DNA of 64,000 nucleotides, taken from the NCBI RefSeq assembly GCF_000368825.1, contig NZ_KB849717.1:1215601-1279600 (forward strand), read 5' to 3'. The number at the start of each line of letters is the position of its first letter. Position 1 is the first letter of the stretch. This stretch comes from Acinetobacter ursingii DSM 16037 = CIP 107286 (GTDB lineage: Bacteria; Pseudomonadota; Gammaproteobacteria; Pseudomonadales; Moraxellaceae). Positions 1 to 9,240 of this stretch are shown one piece after another. The translations under genes and the position numbers were made by a program. The notes under the pieces were generated by a model. The model was not told the origin of the DNA. It saw only the letters and a list, made by a program, of their open reading frames with translations, and ran no database searches.

Positions 1-183
1 TACAAAAATATTACTCGAACAGCTATCAAAAGTATTTTGTTCTGAGTAAATCCTGACTAAAGTAAATGATCAGGGCTGCATGATCGATGAATATCACAGG
101 CACAGTCGCCACATCAGTTCTGCGAAATCAATAAACCTAACACTCAAATAAATTAAAACGATTTTTTCAGGAGAAACCTGAGC

Positions 184-879
184 ATGTTATCTGTATTACA
201 TGGGTTGAAAACTGGATTACAGGGGCTGAAAAGCGGTATTTATAATCGTCCCCACTTTTTTATTTCGTTATGCATTGGCGTCGTGATTGCCTTAGTGTTA
301 ACGTTCAGCACAACTTGGCATTGGTCAACAATCATTTTGTTGAGCTGGAATATTTCTGTCGGCATATATCTCATTCATGCCAAAAAAATGATGTGGCAGG
401 CAGATCATTCTGCCATGCAATCTCAAGCTCAAAAACAGGATGAAAGTAAATGGGTGATCATGCTTTTGGTCATTCTGGCGCTATTGATGTGTCTTATTGC
501 GATTGTCATGCAACTCTCCTCGATCACTAAAAATACGCCTTTTCAATATTGGCACTTGGGTTTATCCATATTAACCATTATTTCGGCATGGCTATTTATG
601 CATACTGCATTTGCTTTGCACTATGCCCATGATTTTTATATGGCGCGTTCTGATGGCAAAGATGACGGTTTAGATTTCCCCAAAACTCAAGATCCGATGT
701 ATCCAGATTTCGTTTATTTTAGTTATATCATTGGTACGTCAGCTCAAACCGCTGATGTGTCGATTACCTCCCGCCCCATGCGGCTACTCAATATTTTCCA
801 TGCCATGTTGGCCTTTGGCTTTAATACGACCATTTTAGCCATTTGTATTAATATCGCGGCCAGTTTTATATCGGGTTAA
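184..879 (+). CDS. DUF1345 family integral membrane protein
   Basis: A 231-residue, strongly hydrophobic protein of the DUF1345 family, whose function is unknown. About five to six membrane segments are visible, near residues 25-42, 47-65, 90-112, 122-145, 172-188 and 205-228. The C-terminal half carries the family signature: HYAHDFY, then GLDFP, YPDFVYFSYIIGTS, QTADV and finally FNTTILAI. It acts in the inner membrane, but no substrate can be deduced. The ATG follows an AGGAG about ten bases upstream. It stands alone: the next gene converges from the other strand 40 bp downstream. Family assignment is by motif recognition. Confidence 0.8.
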   Translation: MLSVLHGLKTGLQGLKSGIYNRPHFFISLCIGVVIALVLTFSTTWHWSTIILLSWNISVGIYLIHAKKMMWQADHSAMQSQAQKQDESKWVIMLLVILALLMCLIAIVMQLSSITKNTPFQYWHLGLSILTIISAWLFMHTAFALHYAHDFYMARSDGKDDGLDFPKTQDPMYPDFVYFSYIIGTSAQTADVSITSRPMRLLNIFHAMLAFGFNTTILAICINIAASFISG

Positions 880-921
880 TAGACGAGTCTAAAACTAGCG
901 CTGGAAAAAATGATTTGAATG

Positions 922-1587
922 TTATGCGTCTATGTTTATTTGAATCAATTGATTCAAATAATGATGTAATCCCGCAATGTCATCAACAATGGTTAAGGGC
1001 TGATATTGTTGAAGCACGGTTATATCATGCACGCCATAGCTCACCCCTATACGCGGCATGTCGATATTCATCGCCATTTCAAGATCATAACTACTATCTC
1101 CGACCATAATCGCATGTTGAACATCTACGCCTGTAATCGCCAAAATCTCTTCAAGCATTAAGGGATGCGGTTTAGACATAGTTTCACTGGCTGCGCGGGT
1201 AATATCAAAGAGCTCATGACTCTGGGTCTGGCTGAGAACACGATCTAACCCACGACGACTTTTACCCGTGGCAACCGCCAGCTTCATGCCCTGATCTCTT
1301 AAATCCTGCAAAAGCTCGGCTACACCGTCAAACCAAGCATCATGCTTAGAATTTTGCACATAATGCTCGCCATAACTGACCAAGATATCCTGTTGCAAAT
1401 GTGGAACTTGCGGAAACAAGGTTTGCATCACCTCAGGCAAACCCAGACCAATAATGCTTTGAGCAGCTTCGTCTGTTAAAGGCTGTTCATATTTTGCTGC
1501 GGCAAATTTGAGGCTTTCCACAATTTGCCCCACTGAATTAAATAGTGTGCCATCCCAGTCAAAGATAATCAGTTCTGGTCGATTCAT
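922..1587 (-). CDS. HAD-superfamily phosphatase (subfamily IA, phosphoglycolate phosphatase-like)
   Basis: A 221-residue haloacid-dehalogenase hydrolase. Motif I is FDWDGT (nucleophile D10, general acid/base D12), motif II is VATGKS (T107), motif III contains K139 in SKPHP, and motif IV is GDSSYD (D164, D168). A helical cap lies between motifs I and II, as in phosphoglycolate phosphatase and beta-phosphoglucomutase relatives. Its start overlaps the rluC stop by 4 bp (ATGA), so the two are very probably co-transcribed and translationally coupled. The order rne - rluC - HAD hydrolase is also found in Pseudomonas. The substrate cannot be read from sequence; a housekeeping phosphatase is likely. 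Confidence 0.85.
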   Translation of the reverse strand: MNRPELIIFDWDGTLFNSVGQIVESLKFAAAKYEQPLTDEAAQSIIGLGLPEVMQTLFPQVPHLQQDILVSYGEHYVQNSKHDAWFDGVAELLQDLRDQGMKLAVATGKSRRGLDRVLSQTQSHELFDITRAASETMSKPHPLMLEEILAITGVDVQHAIMVGDSSYDLEMAMNIDMPRIGVSYGVHDITVLQQYQPLTIVDDIAGLHHYLNQLIQINIDA

Positions 1588-2516
1588 TTTTGCGCTCTCA
1601 ACTGTGCCACGACACTTTGAATATCTTCAGGCAATGGTGCTTCAATCACAGGATAATCAGGAATTTCCAGACGCATGGCATGTAAACACAAACGTCGCGC
1701 TTCTGGGCCCGTGTAAATCGTTTGATGCCCGTATTTATCATCACCCACCAATGGATGACCAATACTCAAACCATGTACCCGAATCTGATGGGTACGCCCA
1801 GACAAAGGCGAAGCATAAACCAAAGTGGCTTCCTTAAAGCGCTCTGCAATCACCCATTCGGTTTTACTCGGCTTGCCCTCTTTAGTCACACGGACACGGC
1901 GCTCGCCATTGGCCAGTTCATAACGTAACAATGGTGCATCGATCAGCTGCTTATCCAGACTGACCTGACCTTTCACTAAGGCGGCGTAAGTCTTACGAAT
2001 TTTATGCTCGCGTAATAGATCCTGTAGATGTTTTAAAGTACTGCGTTTTTTACTAATCATGACCAACCCAGAGGTATCTCGGTCAATCCGATGAATCAGT
2101 TCCAGATACTTTTTACCTGTTGCGGCACGCATTGCCTCAATCAAACCGTATGCGACACCACTCCCGCCATGCACCGCGATTCCCGCTGGTTTATTCACAA
2201 CCAATAAGCCTTCATCTTCATAGACCACACGCTTTAATAAGCTTTGTGCCACTTGATCACTCACAGGCGCAGCAGTTTCATCTTTTGGTTCATAACGAAT
2301 CGGAGCCACACGAATTTGATCACCAATATTAAGCTTGCTTTCTGCCTTAATGCGTTTTTTATTGACCCGCACTTGTCCTTCACGAATCAGCCGATAAATT
2401 CGACTTTTCGGCACTCCTTTTAATCGGCTAAATAAAAAATTATCAATACGCTGCCCGGCTTGATGCTCGTCCACGTCAAACCAAGTGACACTTTGCCATT
2501 GCTGTGTAGAATTCAT
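1584..2516 (-). CDS. rluC: 23S rRNA pseudouridine synthase RluC
   Basis: A 310-residue RluA-family pseudouridine synthase. An S4 RNA-binding domain spans about residues 20-75 (QRIDNFLFSRLKGVPKSRIYRLI). The catalytic domain follows, with the HRIDRDTSG signature at 142-150; D145 is the expected catalytic aspartate. The C-terminal LxGRTHQIRVH segment is also present (SPLSGRTHQIRVHG). By family it makes pseudouridines at 955, 2504 and 2580 of 23S rRNA (E. coli numbering). It is transcribed divergently from rne, the classic gammaproteobacterial arrangement, and is coupled by a 4-bp overlap to the HAD phosphatase downstream. RluC rather than RluD is chosen from this synteny and from the S4 domain sequence. 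Confidence 0.92.
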   Translation of the reverse strand: MNSTQQWQSVTWFDVDEHQAGQRIDNFLFSRLKGVPKSRIYRLIREGQVRVNKKRIKAESKLNIGDQIRVAPIRYEPKDETAAPVSDQVAQSLLKRVVYEDEGLLVVNKPAGIAVHGGSGVAYGLIEAMRAATGKKYLELIHRIDRDTSGLVMISKKRSTLKHLQDLLREHKIRKTYAALVKGQVSLDKQLIDAPLLRYELANGERRVRVTKEGKPSKTEWVIAERFKEATLVYASPLSGRTHQIRVHGLSIGHPLVGDDKYGHQTIYTGPEARRLCLHAMRLEIPDYPVIEAPLPEDIQSVVAQLRAQK

Positions 2517-2656
2517 ACAGTATTTGAAACCCGATTATTTATTAAATTTGAGTGAAAAATAACCACTTAGACAGTTGATTTCACAAGAAACATCTATTTA
2601 GCCCATAGGCAGATGCTGCAAGGTTTGATATAGTCAGCGCACGGATACCGCCGTAA

Positions 2657-2863
2657 GTGAACAAAAACGAAAAATATTTCAATGTTTATGAAATTGATTT
2701 TCGTTCAAGATTTCATCAAAATCTCGGAAAGGTCCCAAAAGAATATGCCGACGCCGAAGGCTTATTATATCGGCAAAATGACAAACTGTTGCGTTTAATT
2801 ATGCTTTTGCATATGCAGTTTGTTGAAAAATATATGTCGCCAACCGTTAATGTTGGTTATTAA
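2657..2863 (+). CDS. Possible small protein (68 aa) in the rne leader
   Basis: A GTG-initiated frame of 68 codons inside the presumed rne leader, ending in TAA. The product would be polar with one hydrophobic stretch near residues 44-56 (KLLRLIMLLHMQF) and no recognised domain. A good Shine-Dalgarno is lacking: the nearest purine-rich bases (CGGA) are about 13 bases upstream. It could be a real leader peptide or a chance frame in a structured untranslated region. I lean slightly toward chance. Conservation of the reading frame with synonymous changes in related Acinetobacter would decide. Confidence 0.25.
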   Translation: MNKNEKYFNVYEIDFRSRFHQNLGKVPKEYADAEGLLYRQNDKLLRLIMLLHMQFVEKYMSPTVNVGY

Positions 2864-2924
2864 ACGTAAACTGATGCACATCAGACACGTTGCGTCATCA
2901 TGACCTTTCAGGCTCAAGCGTTGA

Positions 2925-3026
2925 TGCATTGGAACTGCCGAGCACCGATACGATGATCATTCCGTATCAAGACTTTACAAGATAAGTCTTCAAGCTCCGT
3001 GACAGTGAAAGTCATCATCCAATGCA
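2925..3026 (+). promoter_or_regulatory. Nested multi-helix RNA element in the rne leader
   Basis: Hand folding shows complementary segments nested in order. The closing helix is TGCATTGGA (2925-2933) with TCCAATGCA (3018-3026). ACTG (2934-2937) then pairs with CAGT (3003-3006), and GAGC (2940-2943) with GCTC (2994-2997). Inside these sit two side-by-side hairpins: GATACG/CGTATC (2947-2952/2963-2968) and AAGACTT/AAGTCTT (2969-2975/2984-2990). Five mutually compatible helices in about 100 nt, 240 nt before the rne start, suggest a cis-acting structure. RNase E autoregulation through 5' leader hairpins is established in E. coli; that this element does the same job is inference. Confidence 0.6.
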
Positions 3027-3267
3027 CCGCTCACTCGCCAGTGAAAAGTCAGGACTCGCCGTTAATCGAAACGGGATGAATACGCGACTGCTGACATCAT
3101 CACCAGCATCATTCACCGAAGCTACACGTGAGATCAGGGAATTTAGCAGCCAGAGCAAAAAACTTTTGTGATCTGGGTTAAATAAGATGCATGATGACTG
3201 CCGACAGTTGTCCGCTTTATCGATGTTCGCATTTTGTCTGAGTGAGTCACTATTAGGTGTCACACCC

Positions 3268-6200
3268 ATGAAACGTATGTTGATTAATGCAACCCATGCT
3301 GAAGAAGTACGCGTTGCACTTATCACTGGTAATCGTCTTTACGATTTTGACTTAGAAAATCGTACCCGCGAACAAAAAAAATCTAACATCTACAAAGGTC
3401 ATGTGACTCGCGTAGAGCCTTCTCTAGAAGCCGTATTTGTTGAATATGGTGCGCAGCGTCAGGGCTTTTTGTCCATGCGCGAAATCGCCAATACTTACTT
3501 TAAGGCTGACCCACGTCAAACTTCAAATATCCGCGAACTGATTACCGAAGGTACTGAGCTTTTGGTACAAGTGGAAAAAGAAGAGCGCGGCAATAAAGGT
3601 GCTGCGCTTTCCACCTTTATTTCACTTGCAGGTCGTTATCTGGTCCTCATGCCAAATAATCCTAAAGGTGGCGGTATTAGCCGTCAAATTTCGGGTTCAG
3701 TTCGTGAAGAATTGAAAGAAATGTTGGCATCACTCAATATTCCTCGCGGAATGAGCGTGATTGTACGTACTGCGGGGATTGGTCGTTCACAAGAAGAATT
3801 ACAGCTTGACCTGCAACATTTGCTCGACTTATGGAATCAAATCCAAAACACAGCAAACTCGGGTCCATCTCCGATGTTGGTACATCAAGAAGCTGGCGTA
3901 GTGACTCGCGCGATTCGTGATTACTTGCGTGATGATGTCTCTGAAATCCTGATTGATAGCGAACAGGCCTATAACGAAGCTTATAACTTTGTAAAAGCAG
4001 TGATGCCGCGTCAATTAGACAAGCTAAAAACCTATACATTAAATGAGCCTTTGTTTGCTCACTTTGGTATTGAAAGTCAAATTCAAACCGCTTATGAACG
4101 TGAAGTGAAGCTTCCATCTGGTGGTTCAATTGTGATTGACCAGACTGAAGCATTGGTTTCAATTGATATTAACTCGGCTAAATCAACGCGTGGTCATGAT
4201 GTTGAAGAAACTGCACTGAATACCAACCTTGAAGCAGCTGAAGAAATTGCACGTCAATTGCGTTTGCGTGATATTGGTGGTTTGGTAGTGATCGATTTCA
4301 TCGACATGACCAAAGACCGCAACCAGCGTATGGTCGAAGCCAAATTGCGTGAAGCAACCCAAAGTGATCGTGCACGTATCCAGTTTGGTCAGCTTTCACG
4401 TTTTGGCTTGATGGAAATGAGCCGCCAGCGTTTACGTCCATCTTTAGAAGAAGCCACAGGTTATGTCTGCCCGCGTTGTCATGGTACAGGCATGGTGCGT
4501 GATCTACGTTCTTTATCACTTTCGATTATGCGTAAAGTGGAAGAAATTGCACTACGTGAACGCCATGGTGAAGTACAGGTTGAAGTTCCTGTTGAAATTG
4601 CAGCATTTTTGCTGAATGAAAAACGTCATAGTCTGGTGTATTTAGAACAAACTTCAGGTGTTCGTGTCACCGTGTTGCCACACCCTCACTTGGAAACACC
4701 TCACTACGAAATTCAGTATAATCCTGAAGGTTTTGCACCTTCTAGCTATGAGCGTACTGAAGCGACACGTTCAAGTGAAAAGGAACTTGGCTACGAGTCA
4801 TCTGAATGGCATTTAGAAGAAGCAGATCATAGTCATGCTGCTGTACCTGTTCAGTCTGAGCAAAATAAACGTAAAGCTACGGCTCAAACACCTGCGCCAG
4901 CAGCACAAACCGCGGTTGCTCCTAAAGCCGCAAGCCCATGCGCATGGTTAGAGAATCTATTTGTACAAAAACAGGCTCAAACCGTTGATCAGTCACGCTC
5001 TGCCCAAAATGCAGCATCAGCGATTGAGCAAATGGTGAATGGTGGTGCAGTCAGTCGTGGTCAATTTGGTCAGGTCAACGTTGCTAGTGTGACCGAAACT
5101 GTCACTGTTGCAGCATCTGGCAACAATGCGTATATGTCTCAAACGCCTGTAGCTAAACAGGAAGCACGTGACAATACCACTGAACGTGACGAGAAAAATA
5201 ATCGTCCAAATAACAACAAAAAGCGTAAACACAAAGATCAGCGCGAACGTACCGAGCGTGAACAACCACAACAACGTGAGCCAAATCAAGAGCAACAACC
5301 GGCTCAAGTTCATGAAGAAGTGGTCCAACTGTCACGCCATGAGCAACGTGAACTCAAACGTCAGCAAAAGCGTCAGCAGCCACAAGAACAAAACCACTCG
5401 CAAAATCAGGCGCAAACTGAAGTACATGCAGAAGAAGCCGTACCACGTCGTGACCGTAACAATCAGCAACGTCCAAATCGCCCACATCGCAACCGTGACC
5501 AAAGTGTATTAGACAATGCCCATCAAACGACCAATAAACCTGTAGCCAATGATGCAAAACAGGTCACAGTCGATGTGGTTGATGCGCCACGTAATGAAAT
5601 GATGACGACAGCACTGGTGATTAATGTCGATCAAGCGCAAAGCGAAATTGTGGCATTGAATCCACAAGTTGAACCACAGGAATCACCAAAACAGGCTGAA
5701 AATCCTGTTGCAAATCCAGTTGAAGAAGTCGTTGTAACTGAAGCTCAACTTTCTGAAGCAGCGACTAAATCCACTGAAGTTGCGACCGAGCAAACTCGCT
5801 CACAAGTGAAACGTGCTAGCAATGATCCGCGTATGCGTCGTCGTCAGCAACGTGAAGCACAGCAATCTAAAGTAGCAGCACCAAAAGTACAGCCATCACA
5901 AATTCCTGAGCTGGCCAACTATACGTTGGGTAGTCTCATTCGCCATATCTATGGTGAAGACTGTACCGTACTGATCGAACAGTTTGGACTTGTGCCAACG
6001 TTTAATCGGGCTTTGATCAAGTTTACTGAGCAATATGCCAGTTCACAGGTCGCAGAAGCAAAAACGGTTGAGGAAGACAAAAAACCTGTAACACGTGATG
6101 CACAACTTCCAAGCAAGAAAGCGCTTGAAGAAAGTGAAGCAGCGGAGGTGTTACCATTAACGCCACCAGAAACGCCTGCAACGCGTGTAGCCAATGACCC

Positions 6201-6675
6201 TCGTGAACGTCGTCGTTTAGCGAAACTTGCGGCAGAACAAGCGCATGAGCAAGCCAAACAAGCTCAAGCTGTGCCAAAAGCTGAAACGGGGAATGAACAA
6301 GGTGCAGAAATCGAAGCCGTTGCCTCTGAAACCGTAGCGAGTGCAACTGAAGCTCCTGAAACTGTCGTATTGCCTGAGCAATCGCTTGAAACAGCAACTC
6401 CTGTTTCTAAGCAAAAAGCGACAGCACCGACAGAAACCGCACAGCCTGAAGTAAAAGCTGAATTAGAAAAAGTTTCGACCGCAGCTCAAACTGAACCTGT
6501 GCAAGCTGAATTAAATGAAGTAACTGCTTCAGAGCAAGCATCAGAAGTGAAAGCCAATGATGAAACAACTGAAAAATCAGCCACTCAAGAGACTGCTGCT
6601 GATGCGGATAAACCAAGTCGTCCGCGTCGTCCACGTGGTCGTCCGCCGAAAAAGGCCAGCACAACTACGGAATAA
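3268..6675 (+). CDS. rne: Ribonuclease E
   Basis: The endoribonuclease that initiates mRNA decay, processes rRNA and tRNA, and scaffolds the degradosome at the inner membrane. The start is set at [13 protein letters not shown], preceded by AGGTG; an in-frame ATG 27 codons upstream adds residues unlike the family. The product is 1135 aa. The S1 domain lies at about 35-120. The catalytic DNase I-like subdomain has D300 (VSIDINS) and D343 (VIDFIDM), matching E. coli D303 and D346. The zinc link is CPRCHGTG with C401 and C404. The C-terminal half (from about residue 510) is disordered and rich in Q, E, A, R and K. It has arginine-rich patches such as [12 protein letters not shown] and [11 protein letters not shown], the expected place for RNA and degradosome contacts. 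A terminator follows. Confidence 0.97.
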   Translation: MKRMLINATHAEEVRVALITGNRLYDFDLENRTREQKKSNIYKGHVTRVEPSLEAVFVEYGAQRQGFLSMREIANTYFKADPRQTSNIRELITEGTELLVQVEKEERGNKGAALSTFISLAGRYLVLMPNNPKGGGISRQISGSVREELKEMLASLNIPRGMSVIVRTAGIGRSQEELQLDLQHLLDLWNQIQNTANSGPSPMLVHQEAGVVTRAIRDYLRDDVSEILIDSEQAYNEAYNFVKAVMPRQLDKLKTYTLNEPLFAHFGIESQIQTAYEREVKLPSGGSIVIDQTEALVSIDINSAKSTRGHDVEETALNTNLEAAEEIARQLRLRDIGGLVVIDFIDMTKDRNQRMVEAKLREATQSDRARIQFGQLSRFGLMEMSRQRLRPSLEEATGYVCPRCHGTGMVRDLRSLSLSIMRKVEEIALRERHGEVQVEVPVEIAAFLLNEKRHSLVYLEQTSGVRVTVLPHPHLETPHYEIQYNPEGFAPSSYERTEATRSSEKELGYESSEWHLEEADHSHAAVPVQSEQNKRKATAQTPAPAAQTAVAPKAASPCAWLENLFVQKQAQTVDQSRSAQNAASAIEQMVNGGAVSRGQFGQVNVASVTETVTVAASGNNAYMSQTPVAKQEARDNTTERDEKNNRPNNNKKRKHKDQRERTEREQPQQREPNQEQQPAQVHEEVVQLSRHEQRELKRQQKRQQPQEQNHSQNQAQTEVHAEEAVPRRDRNNQQRPNRPHRNRDQSVLDNAHQTTNKPVANDAKQVTVDVVDAPRNEMMTTALVINVDQAQSEIVALNPQVEPQESPKQAENPVANPVEEVVVTEAQLSEAATKSTEVATEQTRSQVKRASNDPRMRRRQQREAQQSKVAAPKVQPSQIPELANYTLGSLIRHIYGEDCTVLIEQFGLVPTFNRALIKFTEQYASSQVAEAKTVEEDKKPVTRDAQLPSKKALEESEAAEVLPLTPPETPATRVANDPRERRRLAKLAAEQAHEQAKQAQAVPKAETGNEQGAEIEAVASETVASATEAPETVVLPEQSLETATPVSKQKATAPTETAQPEVKAELEKVSTAAQTEPVQAELNEVTASEQASEVKANDETTEKSATQETAADADKPSRPRRPRGRPPKKASTTTE

Positions 6676-6704
6676 TTTGCACAATTGCATGTAAGTTATG
6701 AAAG

Positions 6705-6734
6705 CCTAGTCATTTCGGTGACTAGGTTTTTTTT
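6705..6734 (+). terminator. Rho-independent terminator of rne
   Basis: An 8-bp stem CCTAGTCA / TGACTAGG (6705-6712 / 6719-6726) is closed by a TTTCGG loop and followed at once by eight T. It lies 30 bp after the rne stop codon. Confidence 0.93.
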
Positions 6735-6759
6735 GATACTTTATGTCAGATTAGGTTGA

Positions 6760-6773
6760 TTGCACTAGTGCAA
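6760..6773. promoter_or_regulatory. 14-bp perfect palindrome before the acyl-CoA synthetase gene
   Basis: TTGCACTAGTGCAA is a perfect palindrome about 100 bp upstream of the synthetase start. It is flanked by GGTT on the left and AACC on the right, so the dyad partly extends. It lies beyond the rne terminator and is therefore not part of that hairpin. Perfect dyads of this size in the promoter of a fatty-acid gene are typical of TetR-family lipid sensors, but the half-site does not let me name a regulator. Confidence 0.4.
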
Positions 6774-6871
6774 AACCTTTAAAACAACTTCTGCGTCATT
6801 TTAATGTCTACGTCGTCGTAGCCCGTAGTCATAAAACTGTATTGGATAGATCGAAAAATAATAGGATGTAT

Positions 6872-8713
6872 ATGAGCCAGACTGCACAACCCGATATCAT
6901 TACGCTTGCTAATGTTGCTTCACGCCTCCCTGCTTTTTTGCCCAAAGTGCCGCACATTCTTGCAGGTCTTAAGCAAGCCTATTTGCGTACATCATCTACA
7001 CCAGCAGGTTTGGGTATTGCCTTTGAAAAAGCAGTCAAACGTAATCCTCAAGGTGATGCTTTATTATTTGAAGATGAGCGCTACAGCTATCAAGATTTAA
7101 ATGAATGGGCCAACCAGATTGCACACTATTATCTTTCGATAGGTGCGCGTAAGGGTGATGTTATTGCGGTGATGCTGGAAAATCGTTCCGAGCTGATCGC
7201 AACAGTTATTGGTCTGGCTAAAATTGGTGTCACCAGTGCATTGGTCAATACCTCTCAAACAGGTAAGGTACTCACGCATAGTATCAATCTGGTCAATCCA
7301 ATTGCGCTGATTTTGGGCGAGGAAGTTCAATCCTGTATTGATGACATTCGTGCCGATATCAAACTTGCTGAAGATCGCTTTCATTGGTTTGCAGATCAGG
7401 CCACACGTCAAAATGTGGGTTCTGCTCCAGCTGGTTATGTCAATCTGGCAGAAAAAATTGATCATTTTGCAAAATTCAATCCAGCGACCACCCATACTGT
7501 TCAGGGTAAGGATGGATTGTTTTATATCTATACCTCAGGCACTACAGGATTACCTAAAGCGGTGATTTTCACCCATAGTCGCTGGACACTGGCGTATGGA
7601 ACTTATGGGCATATCCTTGATTTAAAACCTGATGATGTCATGTATGTTACCCTACCGCTTTACCATGCAACGGGTATTGTGGTGTGTTGGTGTGGCGTGA
7701 TTGCGGGGAGTGCTACGCTTGCTATTCGTCGTAAATATTCGACCAGTGCCTTCTGGAAAGATGTACAAAAATTTAATGCCTCTGCGATTGGCTATGTAGG
7801 CGAGCTGTGCCGCTATCTTATGGATGCACCACCCTCAGAAATTGACCGTGCCCATCGTGTGACGAAAATGATTGGTAATGGCATGCGTCCTAATATCTGG
7901 GACAAATTCAAACAACGTTTTGGGGTAAAAGAAGTCTTAGAGCTCTATGCGTCGAGTGAAGGCAATGTCGGTTTTAGCAATATTTTCAACTTTGACAATA
8001 CTGTTGGCTTCTCTCCGACTCCTTATGCAATTGTGCAATATGACAAAGAAAAAGGGGAAGTCATTCGCGATCAAAAAGGTCACTGTATCAAAGTTGAAAC
8101 AGGCGATGTTGGACTGCTCATTGGTAAAATTACTCGTCGCTCACCCTTCGATGGTTACACCGATCCTGAGAAAAATAAGTCTGTGATCTTAAAAGATGTG
8201 TTTAAAAAAGGTGACTCTTACTTTAATACTGGGGACTTGGTCCGTGACATTGGCTTTCGCCATGCACAGTTTGTCGATCGTCTGGGTGATACTTTCCGCT
8301 GGAAAGGTGAAAACGTATCGACCACTGAAGTTGAAAATATGATTTGCGACTATGACAAAATCGCAGAAGCAGTGGTCTATGGTGTTGAAATTCCAAATAC
8401 CAATGGTCGAGCAGGTATGGCGGCTATCACACTGAGCGATGGCGCAGAATTAAATGAGCAGGATTTGACCGAAATGGTCAATCAGTTCAAAAAGAATTTG
8501 CCAGCCTATGCTATCCCTGTATTTTTACGTGTTCAAGCAGTGGTAGAAACCACTGGAACCTTTAAATATCAGAAAAATAAACTCAAGGAACAGGCATTTG
8601 ATCCGAGTCAAACCGATGAGCGTTTACTGGTACTGTTACCAAATGCAGAAGCCTATTGTGATGTAACTGCTGAGATTTTTGAGAACATTCAGGCGTATAA
8701 ATACCGTTTCTAG
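6872..8713 (+). CDS. Long/very-long-chain fatty acyl-CoA synthetase (FATP-like AMP-binding enzyme)
   Basis: An ATP-dependent ligase that activates long-chain fatty acids to acyl-CoA for beta-oxidation or lipid synthesis. The start is taken at ATG 6872 (MSQTAQPD), just after AGGATG; an upstream TTG adds ten residues. The length is 613 aa. The AMP/ATP P-loop YTSGTTGLPK lies near residues 220-230, followed by YHATGIVV, the ELYASSEGN adenine motif near 360, and TGDLVRD. The linker GDTFRWKGENVSTTEVE near 470-485 is typical of fatty-acid-transport-protein-type synthetases rather than FadD. No membrane-spanning N terminus is obvious. It is a single-gene unit with a palindrome in its promoter region. 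Confidence 0.85.
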   Translation: MSQTAQPDIITLANVASRLPAFLPKVPHILAGLKQAYLRTSSTPAGLGIAFEKAVKRNPQGDALLFEDERYSYQDLNEWANQIAHYYLSIGARKGDVIAVMLENRSELIATVIGLAKIGVTSALVNTSQTGKVLTHSINLVNPIALILGEEVQSCIDDIRADIKLAEDRFHWFADQATRQNVGSAPAGYVNLAEKIDHFAKFNPATTHTVQGKDGLFYIYTSGTTGLPKAVIFTHSRWTLAYGTYGHILDLKPDDVMYVTLPLYHATGIVVCWCGVIAGSATLAIRRKYSTSAFWKDVQKFNASAIGYVGELCRYLMDAPPSEIDRAHRVTKMIGNGMRPNIWDKFKQRFGVKEVLELYASSEGNVGFSNIFNFDNTVGFSPTPYAIVQYDKEKGEVIRDQKGHCIKVETGDVGLLIGKITRRSPFDGYTDPEKNKSVILKDVFKKGDSYFNTGDLVRDIGFRHAQFVDRLGDTFRWKGENVSTTEVENMICDYDKIAEAVVYGVEIPNTNGRAGMAAITLSDGAELNEQDLTEMVNQFKKNLPAYAIPVFLRVQAVVETTGTFKYQKNKLKEQAFDPSQTDERLLVLLPNAEAYCDVTAEIFENIQAYKYRF

Positions 8714-8729
8714 CATATTTTTTGACTAA

Positions 8730-8789
8730 ACAAGAGAAAATCGTGCTTTTTATAAACAGTTATTCGATTGTTTTTCAATTTTCTCTTGT
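8730..8789. repeat. 12-bp inverted repeat with 36-nt spacer
   Basis: ACAAGAGAAAAT (8730-8741) and ATTTTCTCTTGT (8778-8789) are perfect reverse complements just after the acyl-CoA synthetase stop. The structure could end that transcript, although it is not followed by a T-run. Its right arm overlaps the presumed -35 element of the tRNA-Lys promoter. Confidence 0.6.
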
Positions 8790-8813
8790 GTTAGTTGAAG
8801 ATCTTGCTAAAAT
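8786..8813 (+). promoter_or_regulatory. Candidate promoter for tRNA-Lys
   Basis: TTGTGT (8786-8791), a 16-bp spacer and TAAAAT (8808-8813) form a reasonable sigma-70 promoter. It would start transcription near 8820 and give about 135 nt of leader before the tRNA. The -35 hexamer is only four of six matches, so the call is moderate. Confidence 0.4.
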
Positions 8814-8956
8814 ACGCTCCATCAAAACGATACAGTGTTAGAAAGTTTACTTTCCTCTGAATCCAGTCGAGTTTGAACAATTTTTGAAATTAATTTTTCT
8901 TTTTGCGTTCGGGTAAATCCTTAAAGCAATATTTTAAGTTTACTTATCCTCACTCA

Positions 8957-9032
8957 GGGTCGTTAGCTCAGTTGGTAGAGCAGCGGACTTTTAATCCGTT
9001 GGTCCCGCGTTCGAGTCGCGGACGACCCACCA
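8957..9032 (+). tRNA. tRNA-Lys (anticodon UUU)
   Basis: A complete 76-nt cloverleaf. The acceptor arm GGGTCGT (8957-8963) pairs with ACGACCC (9022-9028), followed by discriminator A and an encoded CCA (9030-9032). The anticodon stem is GCGGA/TCCGT around loop CTTTTAA, with anticodon TTT at 8990-8992. The T arm contains GTTCGAGTC. It reads AAA and AAG codons. A strong terminator follows directly and no second tRNA is attached. Confidence 0.98.
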
Positions 9033-9039
9033 GATTCTA

Positions 9040-9073
9040 AAAAGCCTCAACACATCATGTTGAGGCTTTTTTT
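9040..9073 (+). terminator. Terminator of tRNA-Lys
   Basis: A perfect 13-bp stem AAAAGCCTCAACA (9040-9052) / TGTTGAGGCTTTT (9058-9070) with loop CATCA, running into a seven-T tract. It starts eight bases after the CCA end. Confidence 0.95.
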
Positions 9074-9240
9074 ATGGATACTTTATTTTTCAGCATGAAT
9101 ATTTCATGACATTCAATACGATCTAAAATCTAAATATTCGATTAATTTTATAAAAAATACCTGTTTTTACGATTTAAATAAATGCGTTATCTTGGTTCTC
9201 ACATTAAGAGCTTTCTCATACCATTAAGAGGATCAAGACA

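Larger units (their letters stand above)
2517..3267 (+). promoter_or_regulatory. Long rne promoter/leader region (about 0.75 kb)
   Basis: This stretch separates the divergent rluC and rne starts. A plausible -10 hexamer TATAGT lies near 2629-2634, which would give an rne leader of roughly 600 nt or more. E. coli rne also has an unusually long leader (about 360 nt) through which RNase E controls its own mRNA. Here the proximal part holds a possible 68-codon reading frame (2657-2863). The distal part holds a nested set of complementary segments (2925-3026) plus small hairpins further down, such as CACT/AGTG around 3031-3042. The promoter is a weak call; the leader itself is inferred from the gene layout. 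Confidence 0.5.

Noticed and set aside
5017..5557. Long reading frames on the opposite strand and in other frames of the rne C-terminal half
   Set aside because: They are shadows of a repetitive low-complexity coding region and carry no ribosome binding sites.
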